From assembly GCA_964463865.1 (NCBI GenBank), contig CAYXDX010000029.1, positions 1 through 17,900 on the forward strand: a stretch of 17,900 nucleotides of DNA. Direction: 5' to 3'. A program made the position numbers and the translations under genes. The stretch comes from Ferroglobus sp964463865. GTDB taxonomy: Archaea > Halobacteriota > Archaeoglobi > Archaeoglobales > Archaeoglobaceae. The notes beneath the pieces were generated by a model, which did not search any database, had not been told where the DNA came from, and was given only the letters and a program-made list of their open reading frames with translations. Below, in pieces: positions 12,852 to 17,900 of this stretch. Every line of letters begins with the position of its first letter. Within the stretch, counting starts at the first letter, position 1.

Positions 12852-14204
12852 TTACTTATTTAGAAATCTGTCGATGTATGTTAATACCAACACGTAACCG
12901 AGGATTGCCGCGACTACGTTTCCGAGCGCTATCCCGAACCAAACCCCGCTGAGACCAAAGCCCATCTTCATTCCAAGAACGAACGCGAACAACAGCTGGA
13001 AGACTATGGTTCTCAAAGTCGTTAGCGCTAAAGAGATTTCGCCTCTTCCGACACCCTGGAAGAACGACGACGCCATCATTCCAGCCGGTGCGAACGGCAG
13101 GAAGATTGACAGCTCTCTGAGTGCCGCTATAAGGTCTCCGCGAATGTTCATCGTAGCTTCGGAATACGCGAACAGGTGCGATATTTCAGGCGAGAAAGCT
13201 ACGAACAAAGATGCAAAAACGAGCTCCACCACTACGCCCACTTTAACGGAAAAAGTGAACGCGGTCTTCATCTTCTCGACATCTCCGGATCCGTAAGCAG
13301 CAGCCACCACCGAAGTCGTGCCGACGGCAAGCCCGATAAGAGGCAGTATCGCGAACATGAGGACTCTCCAGACGCTCGTGAAAACCGCTATTCCAACGAT
13401 GTCTATCGACGAGATTATCGCGTTGAGTGTGAAAACTGCTACGGACATCGTTAGCTGTATGACTGAAGATGGTGCACCGACTCTGAGTATCTCGAAGACG
13501 ATCTCCTTCTCTGGAATCATCAGGCGCGGAGATATCTCAACGAACGTGTCTCTCTTCGAGAACAGCCAATACGAGTATAAGAGCGACGTAGCGACGAACG
13601 AGATTACCGAGGAGATCGCAGCCCCGTTCAGTCCGAAACCGAGCGAATATATGAAGATCGGATCGAGAACGACGTTTAACATCGACCCGAGTATCATGCC
13701 GGCCGTCGATCTGTCAGCGTCGCCTTCACCTCTCAGAACTCCTCCGGCAACGTTCGAAAAAACCATGGCTACTGATCCGGCGAAGAGAATCTTCGAGTAC
13801 TCTACGGCAAGCCCAAGCGCTTCTCCGCTCGCACCGATCAAAGAGTATATCCTTTCGAGGTTCGGAAAAAACGCAGACACTATGACTATTCCGGTTAAGA
13901 AGGAGAGAAGTAGGGACTGCGACGCCGCCTTACTTGCCGCCAACCTGTCGCGCCTGCCGATCTTTCTCGAAATTGCAGCACTACCTCCTATGCCGAGTCC
14001 GGACGATATCGAAATCACGGCCATGAAGACCGGAAAAACGAGTCCCAGAGCCGTTAAGTTCTCTTCACCGAGACCCGCGACCCACACTCCGTCGGCGAGC
14101 ATGTAAATGGATTGAAAGAGGAGTCCGAGCGTAACGGGGAAAGACAATCTCATTACTGCTTTCTTGGGATCGCCGAGCAGGATCTTTACACCCTTCGTCT
14201 CCAT
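12852..14204 (-). CDS. MATE family efflux transporter
   Basis: Multidrug and toxic compound extrusion protein of 450 residues with about twelve membrane segments in two repeated halves. The N-terminal half carries the typical FPVTLGLLFQSIYMLADGVW and the GLGIGGSAAISRKIGR loop; the second half repeats with AVGTTSVVAAAYGSGD. These proteins export organic cations or metabolites using Na+ or H+ gradients; the substrate here is unknown. The ATG at 14204 lies inside the inverted repeat at 14203-14224, with a TATA-like element upstream, so the message is probably leaderless and repressor-controlled. It sits between cbiMQO and the divergent btuCD-cbiZ, which raises but does not prove a corrinoid-related role. 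Confidence 0.92.
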   Translation of the reverse strand: METKGVKILLGDPKKAVMRLSFPVTLGLLFQSIYMLADGVWVAGLGEENLTALGLVFPVFMAVISISSGLGIGGSAAISRKIGRRDRLAASKAASQSLLLSFLTGIVIVSAFFPNLERIYSLIGASGEALGLAVEYSKILFAGSVAMVFSNVAGGVLRGEGDADRSTAGMILGSMLNVVLDPIFIYSLGFGLNGAAISSVISFVATSLLYSYWLFSKRDTFVEISPRLMIPEKEIVFEILRVGAPSSVIQLTMSVAVFTLNAIISSIDIVGIAVFTSVWRVLMFAILPLIGLAVGTTSVVAAAYGSGDVEKMKTAFTFSVKVGVVVELVFASLFVAFSPEISHLFAYSEATMNIRGDLIAALRELSIFLPFAPAGMMASSFFQGVGRGEISLALTTLRTIVFQLLFAFVLGMKMGFGLSGVWFGIALGNVVAAILGYVLVLTYIDRFLNK

Positions 14205-14224
14205 TCGTAGTTCTCGCTACGAAT
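14203..14224. promoter_or_regulatory. Perfect 8-bp inverted repeat over the MATE start (candidate operator)
   Basis: ATTCGTAG (14203-14210) and CTACGAAT (14217-14224) are exact reverse complements separated by 6 bases. The repeat runs from the MATE start codon to just before its TATA-like element, the place where a dimeric repressor would block initiation. As RNA it would only fold if transcription began upstream of it. Binding protein unknown. Confidence 0.55.
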
Positions 14225-14227
14225 TTG

Positions 14228-14236
14228 CTAATAAGC
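14228..14236 (-). promoter_or_regulatory. TATA-like element for the MATE gene
   Basis: On the minus strand this reads GCTTATTAG, centred about 28 bases before the ATG at 14204. It is a weaker match than the neighbouring btuC box. Confidence 0.35.
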
Positions 14237-14259
14237 GTTGCCGTCGATGTCCAGTAAGC

Positions 14260-14268
14260 TTTATTATA
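14260..14268 (+). promoter_or_regulatory. TATA box for btuC-btuD-cbiZ
   Basis: TTTATTATA is centred about 27 bases before the GTG at 14291, implying a leaderless mRNA. It shares an 86-base divergent intergenic region with the MATE promoter. Confidence 0.55.
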
Positions 14269-14290
14269 TCTTCGACTCGTTTGACTAAAC

Positions 14291-15256
14291 GTGAGGAAGA
14301 CTTTAGCCTTGATGCTACTCCTGAGCGTCCTTACGTCGGTAGTTTCGCTCGCCGTCGGAAGTTCTGGATATTTGGGACTCAAGTCCTTTCTGAGGGTCGT
14401 AACGGGCAACGCATCCCCGGTAGACGAGAGCATAGTTATCGGCTACAGACTTCCCCGCCTCCTACTATCCATACTCGTTGGAATTTCGCTGTCTGCCTCT
14501 GGCTGCGCCATGCAGTCGCTTTTTCGAAACCCTCTCGCCGAACCCTACGTTCTCGGCGTCGCGAGCGGTGCAAGTGTTGGAGCGGCTTTGGTGATTACCC
14601 TCGGTCTCGGAAGCATTCAGAACATAGTTCTGGCGGCATTCCTGTCTTCTCTGCTGACGATCTCGATGGTATACAAGATCGGAACGCTCGCAAGATTCAG
14701 AGACCAAAACTACGCGATACTACTGGCGGGGATAGCGATAGCGTCCTTTCTGTCCGGATTGACGTCGCTTCTAATATACCTCCACGCACAGAGCATGCAC
14801 AAAGTCGTCTTCTGGTTGATGGGCAGCTTCTCGAACCCGCAGTGGAGTGAAGTCTACTTCGTCGTCCTTCCCGTAATCGTCGGAGTTTCGTTCCTCCTCG
14901 CGAACTCCTGGAAGTTAAACGCCCTTCTGCTCGGAGACGAGCACGCGATGGCGGTAGGTGTTAACGTCGAGAGGTTCAGAAAGCATTTAATAGCCGTGGT
15001 TTCCCTGCTAACGGCTTCGGCGGTTTCCGTAAGCGGAGTTATCGGATTCGTCGGCATAATAGTTCCACACACGATGAGGTTGATCGTCGGAGAGGAGCAC
15101 GGAAAACTGCTTCCTGCAACGATACTCTTCTCGACGATCTTCATGCCTACTGTAGACGTTGTCGCGAGGATTTCCACGAGCGGAGAGCTACCGATCGGAG
15201 CGATAACTGCGATGATAGGAGGTCCGTTCTTCCTGTATCTCCTCTGGAGGCGGTAG
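14291..15256 (+). CDS. btuC: Corrinoid ABC transporter permease, BtuC/FecCD family
   Basis: Membrane permease of the importer class that takes up cobalamin, haem or ferric siderophores. The 321-residue protein has about nine or ten hydrophobic segments, the family signature RLPRLLLSILVGISLSASG followed by FRNPLAEPYVLGVASGAS, and the cytoplasmic coupling region GFVGIIVPHTMRLIVG that docks on the ATPase. Sequence alone cannot separate corrinoid from siderophore transport. The call as BtuC rests on the linked ATPase and cbiZ. The start is GTG 14291, supported by the TATA box 27 bases upstream; no Shine-Dalgarno is seen. btuD begins 2 bases after its stop. No periplasmic binding protein gene (btuF) is nearby within the window. 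Confidence 0.9.
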   Translation: MRKTLALMLLLSVLTSVVSLAVGSSGYLGLKSFLRVVTGNASPVDESIVIGYRLPRLLLSILVGISLSASGCAMQSLFRNPLAEPYVLGVASGASVGAALVITLGLGSIQNIVLAAFLSSLLTISMVYKIGTLARFRDQNYAILLAGIAIASFLSGLTSLLIYLHAQSMHKVVFWLMGSFSNPQWSEVYFVVLPVIVGVSFLLANSWKLNALLLGDEHAMAVGVNVERFRKHLIAVVSLLTASAVSVSGVIGFVGIIVPHTMRLIVGEEHGKLLPATILFSTIFMPTVDVVARISTSGELPIGAITAMIGGPFFLYLLWRR

Positions 15257-15257
15257 C

Positions 15258-16484
15258 ATGATACTCAGAGTCGAAGGCGTATCGGTGAACCTCAGCAGCA
15301 GGGAAGTTCTAAAGGACGTAACCTTCGCCGTGGAAAGAGGCGAACTCGTATCGCTGCTCGGACCGAACGGGAGCGGAAAGTCCACGCTACTCAGAACAAT
15401 TTTCGGAATACTCAAGCCTGTAAAAGGTGCTGTTTTACTCGACGGAAAGGCTCTCAAGACCGTCGAAGAAGCAGCCAAGAGCATGGGTTACCTCCCCCAG
15501 GAGTCTGCGGAGACCAACCTAAGAGTTCTTGACGTCGTTTTACTTGGAAGGATGCCGCACCTGAGCGGGATTAGAAAGGTAAGCGAAGAAGACCTCATGA
15601 TAGCTATGAACTCTCTGAGAGAGGTCGGAATCGAAGACTTAGCTGACAGAAAATATTCGGAGCTCAGCGGCGGCGAGAAGCAGAAGGTCATGCTCGCGAG
15701 GGTTTTCGCCCAGCAGCCGGAGATCATGCTGCTCGACGAACCCACGGCACACCTCGACATATCCGCTCAGATAGAGATAATGGAGACCGTCAGAAGGAAA
15801 GTGGACGAAGGCTGCGCCGCTCTGGTGGCGATGCACGACATAAACCTCGCGTCGATGTTCTCTGACAAGATCCTCATGGTAAAGGACGGGAAAATCGCTT
15901 ACGCGGGATCGCCCGAAGAGGCGATAACCAAAGAAAGCATAAGGGACGTGTTCAACGCCGACGTCATCGTCAAAAAGCACGGAAGGTCGGTCTACACAAT
16001 ACCGAGGAGAAAAGTTAGAAAGAACGGCGTGAAAGTTCACGTCATCTGCGGAGGTGGTTGCGGCAGAGAGATACTCCACACCTTAGCCGAAAACGGATAC
16101 GAAGTTTCCGCTGGCGTCGTAAACGTCCTCGATTCGGACTGGGAAGCGATCGTAGAGCTTGAAGGAGAGTTCGTGGAAGAAGCTCCTTTCAGTCCCATAA
16201 GCGAAAAAGCTCACGAGAGAAACCTCGAAGCTATTATTTCTGCAGACGTCGTCGTCCTGGCGAACATCTTCGTAGGACCCGGAAACCTGAAAAACCTCGA
16301 AGCGGCAGAGTTTTCGGCTAAACTCGGAAAACTCATCGTCGTTGAAAAGACTCCGTTCGACGAGAGAAACTTTGCCGGAAGCGAGGCGAAGAAGAGGTAT
16401 GAGTCGATCGTGAAGTATGCTATCGTCGTTAAGTCAGAAGGAGAGGTTGTCGATGCCATACGGAAAATACTGGGTGGAAAGTGA
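15258..16484 (+). CDS. btuD: Corrinoid ABC transporter ATPase with extra C-terminal domain
   Basis: ATPase subunit of the BtuC-type importer. Residues 1 to about 250 are the ABC domain: Walker A GPNGSGKS at 35-42, Q-loop Q81, signature LSGGEKQK at 136-143, Walker B LLDEP at 158-162 and switch H193 in AMHDINLA. Residues about 256-408 are an additional domain starting VKVHVICGGGCGRE, with a glycine-rich turn at 265-269 followed by GVVNVLDSDWE, which looks like a Rossmann-type fold. Similar extensions occur in archaeal BtuD proteins such as the haloarchaeal one of about 400 residues. What the extension binds is unknown; a corrinoid or nucleotide is possible. Its last 32 bases overlap cbiZ. Confidence 0.92.
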   Translation: MILRVEGVSVNLSSREVLKDVTFAVERGELVSLLGPNGSGKSTLLRTIFGILKPVKGAVLLDGKALKTVEEAAKSMGYLPQESAETNLRVLDVVLLGRMPHLSGIRKVSEEDLMIAMNSLREVGIEDLADRKYSELSGGEKQKVMLARVFAQQPEIMLLDEPTAHLDISAQIEIMETVRRKVDEGCAALVAMHDINLASMFSDKILMVKDGKIAYAGSPEEAITKESIRDVFNADVIVKKHGRSVYTIPRRKVRKNGVKVHVICGGGCGREILHTLAENGYEVSAGVVNVLDSDWEAIVELEGEFVEEAPFSPISEKAHERNLEAIISADVVVLANIFVGPGNLKNLEAAEFSAKLGKLIVVEKTPFDERNFAGSEAKKRYESIVKYAIVVKSEGEVVDAIRKILGGK

Positions 16485-17031
16485 TACTCTAATCGTCGAA
16501 GGGAATTTTTTCGGAGTCAGCACCGGGTTGCTCGGTGGTTGGAAGAAAGTTCGATACGCTTTCAACCACACGGTCAGCGACGAGTTTTACGAGACCGATC
16601 CGGTCAGCTACCTGAGGAGCGTCGCGAAAAAGCACGGCTTGAAATCTTACTTCGGACTGCTCACGGCAGTTCCAATCGAAAACCTCAGCGTGAAGAGTAT
16701 AGAGGACGTTACGACCTTCGTGACAGCAGGAGTCAACAACCCGAACGAGAAGATCGGGACGATAAACGTCATAGTGGTTGTGGAAGGTAGGGTTAGCAGG
16801 TCGGGGATGCTAAACGCGATAATTACGGTTACGGAGGCGAAGAGTAAGGCGTTAATCGAAATGGGTTACGACTTTACCGGAACGAACACCGACGCCGTGG
16901 TAATCTTAACGACTCAGAAGGGCAAGTACTACAGATACGGAGGTGCAGCGAGTGAGCTCGGAAGAAAGGTCTGGAGAACTGTAAACGACGCCGTTAAAGA
17001 AAGTTTGAAAAAGTGGAGTCACTCCGAGTAG
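16453..17031 (+). CDS. cbiZ: Adenosylcobinamide amidohydrolase
   Basis: CbiZ cleaves the aminopropanol arm of adenosylcobinamide or related corrinoids to give adenosylcobyric acid, allowing archaea to salvage and rebuild foreign corrinoids. The 192-residue protein shows the family pattern LIVEGNFFGVSTGLLGGW near the N-terminus, DVTTFVTAGVNN in the middle, GTINVIVVVEG, and AIITVTEAKSKAL with the GTNTDAVVI block near the C-terminus. The ATG at 16453 has GGAGAGG just upstream and starts next to the conserved region; a longer frame from 16417 lies wholly within btuD and has no ribosome binding signal. The 32-base overlap with btuD points to coupled translation and joint uptake plus remodelling. 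Confidence 0.93.
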   Translation: MPYGKYWVESDTLIVEGNFFGVSTGLLGGWKKVRYAFNHTVSDEFYETDPVSYLRSVAKKHGLKSYFGLLTAVPIENLSVKSIEDVTTFVTAGVNNPNEKIGTINVIVVVEGRVSRSGMLNAIITVTEAKSKALIEMGYDFTGTNTDAVVILTTQKGKYYRYGGAASELGRKVWRTVNDAVKESLKKWSHSE

Positions 17032-17111
17032 AACTCGCAGATCTTCGCGTCTTTCAGACAGTTCCACTCCACGCATCGTTCGTAAAACTTACACTTTTCG
17101 CACGATTTCAC
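17019..17111 (-). CDS. Cysteine-rich small protein candidate (30 residues)
   Basis: A minus-strand frame from GTG 17111 to TGA 17019 encodes 30 residues with five cysteines, spaced C-x2-C-x5-C-x4-C-x6-C. The similar CKFYE and CEFYSE elements stand at each end of the spaced region. A TTG nine bases upstream would give 33 residues with a sixth cysteine. A TATA-like element (17132-17141) is centred about 26 bases before the GTG, the same leaderless geometry as other genes here. The cysteines suggest zinc or iron-sulphur binding. The 3' end overlaps cbiZ by 13 bases, convergent. I do not recognise the family; the call rests on cysteine content, promoter spacing and use of an otherwise empty gap. 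Confidence 0.5.
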   Translation of the reverse strand: MKSCEKCKFYERCVEWNCLKDAKICEFYSE

Positions 17112-17131
17112 GCATACCAATTTCGCTAAAG

Positions 17132-17141
17132 TAATTAAAAA
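17132..17141 (-). promoter_or_regulatory. TATA-like element for the cysteine-rich gene
   Basis: The minus strand reads TTTTTAATTA, centred about 26 bases before the GTG at 17111. Confidence 0.4.
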
Positions 17142-17147
17142 TTTTTT
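17142..17147 (+). terminator. T6 run, possible terminator of btuC-btuD-cbiZ
   Basis: TTTTTT on the + strand, 111 bases after the cbiZ stop, is the first run of five or more T after that gene. Archaeal termination often needs only a T-run. If used, the btuC-btuD-cbiZ transcript would run antisense through the cysteine-rich gene. Confidence 0.35.
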
Positions 17148-17175
17148 GACGTATTATCAAACAAATTGGATAAGC

Positions 17176-17183
17176 TTAAATAT
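17176..17183 (+). promoter_or_regulatory. TATA box for the beta-propeller gene
   Basis: TTAAATAT predicts a start near 17206 and a short leader holding AAGGTG (17214-17219), 7 bases before the ATG. It stands divergent to the promoter of the cysteine-rich gene. Confidence 0.5.
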
Positions 17184-17226
17184 CGGCATGGTAAGATGTC
17201 AAAAAAATTTGCCAAGGTGTTCGGAT

Positions 17227-17900
17227 ATGATGAAATACCTGAGCGTCGTTTTAACGCTGCTGCTGATCGGAACGGCGTCAGCGACAACTTTCCACGGAGA
17301 TGAAGAGAGGACAGGAAACTTTACGGATTTTGGACCGAAGACGAGTGAGATCGTATGGAAATTCCAACTCTCCGGACTCGTCGATGCGTCACCGGTAGTC
17401 TGGAACGGAAAAGTCTACGTCGCAAACTGGTATGGCTGGGGCAATTGGAGTCCCGGGCTTTACTGTCTGAACGCTACGACTGGGGAACTCGTGTGGGTTA
17501 ACAGGAACATCACAGGAGCGTCTACGGTTACAGTTCACAATGGAACGCTCTTCGTCGGAAACCTCTCGGGAGACCTATATGCGGTAGACGCTGAGACAGG
17601 AAAAGTGCTCTGGAAGAAGACTCTCGAGACGAATCCGGAGTGGTGGGGAATAGCGTCGTCGCCCTTAGTTTACAACGGAACACTTTACGTGACGACGTTT
17701 TCTACTGGGCCTCTTCACGCGCTGGACCTGAACGGTAGCGAGCTGTGGAACATTACTACCGGCGGAAGAATCGGACAATATTCCTCGCCGTCGGCCTTTG
17801 CAGGAAAGATATTCTTCGCTGGAAACTCTACGAACGTCAACGCTCTTTACTGCGTAAATGAGAGTGGCGGAGTTGAGTGGACGTTCCCTGTCGACAGCAT
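17227..17900 (+). CDS. Exported PQQ-type beta-propeller repeat protein (partial, cut by window end)
   Basis: The first 224 residues are visible and the frame is open at the edge. A signal peptide (basic start MMKYL, a hydrophobic core, cleavage probably after TASA near residue 19) directs export. Propeller repeats follow, each with a beta strand and a motif such as GDLYAVDAETGKVLWKK or GLYCLNATTGELVWV, typical of PQQ/quinoprotein-like blades; other blades are more degenerate. These proteins form WD40-like propellers and most archaeal ones do not bind PQQ. Eleven N-x-S/T sequons (N31 to N211) suggest heavy N-glycosylation of a surface protein. Start ATG 17227 has AAGGTG 7 bases upstream; function beyond a surface or binding role is unknown. 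Confidence 0.85.
   Translation, partial: MMKYLSVVLTLLLIGTASATTFHGDEERTGNFTDFGPKTSEIVWKFQLSGLVDASPVVWNGKVYVANWYGWGNWSPGLYCLNATTGELVWVNRNITGASTVTVHNGTLFVGNLSGDLYAVDAETGKVLWKKTLETNPEWWGIASSPLVYNGTLYVTTFSTGPLHALDLNGSELWNITTGGRIGQYSSPSAFAGKIFFAGNSTNVNALYCVNESGGVEWTFPVDS

Noticed and set aside
13318..14106. 262-residue open frame antisense to the MATE gene
   Set aside because: Composition is serine/proline/isoleucine-rich as expected for a shadow of a membrane protein gene; no recognisable domain, and the opposite strand encodes a clear MATE protein.
16417..16452. Longer CbiZ start at 16417
   Set aside because: It is inside btuD, lacks a ribosome binding signal, and adds residues not typical of CbiZ.
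17227..17242. ATGATGA followed by CTGA, resembling box C and box D of a C/D guide RNA
   Set aside because: The boxes are too close to hold a guide, and the sequence is explained as the start of the beta-propeller gene.
1..17900. CRISPR array, tRNA/rRNA, insertion sequence, or defence system
   Set aside because: No direct-repeat array, cloverleaf-like intergenic sequence, transposase or known defence motif was seen; almost all DNA is accounted for by core genes.

Overview
The window looks like a chromosomal segment of a hyperthermophilic euryarchaeon, most likely an Archaeoglobales member (Archaeoglobus/Ferroglobus/Geoglobus type). The reasons are archaeal replication factor C large subunit and TruD, archaeal-only families (DUF2240 and an SbcD/Mre11-related phosphoesterase), a bacterial-type GyrA (Archaeoglobales have gyrase), heavy use of AGA/AGG and ATA codons, TATA boxes about 25 bases before start codons, and very tight gene packing. 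The genus is an inference; there is no rRNA or tRNA gene here to confirm it.

Layout. Bases 1-55 hold the tail of an unidentified gene. Next come a ten-segment membrane protein (DUF1646-like putative cation transporter) and a DUF763 protein, both on +. A two-gene minus-strand unit (DUF2240 protein, then a metallophosphoesterase) runs into DUF763 tail to tail and is divergent from a long + operon at 3525-10548. That operon carries dapF, a Dus-like flavin TIM barrel, gyrA, a small cupin, rfcL and truD, with gaps of 29 bases or less or short overlaps. It mixes lysine synthesis, RNA modification, DNA topology and the replication clamp loader. An internal promoter appears to precede rfcL.

The second half is a cobalt/cobamide supply region. 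On the minus strand are the ECF-type cobalt (or nickel) transporter genes cbiM-cbiQ-cbiO, preceded by a MATE exporter. Divergent from the MATE gene is btuC-btuD-cbiZ, for corrinoid import and remodelling of salvaged cobinamide-type corrinoids. No btuF is present. The MATE start codon lies inside a perfect 8-bp inverted repeat positioned like a repressor operator. The window closes with an exported PQQ-type beta-propeller protein, very rich in N-glycosylation sequons and cut by the window end. Between cbiZ and it, on the minus strand, is a 30-residue cysteine-rich small protein candidate.

I see no CRISPR array, insertion sequence, tRNA, rRNA, toxin-antitoxin or defence module. The window is mostly core genome. 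The least described items are the cysteine-rich microprotein, the MATE operator-like palindrome, the C-terminal domain of BtuD, the Dus-like protein, and T-rich elements that seem to serve at once as terminator and TATA box.
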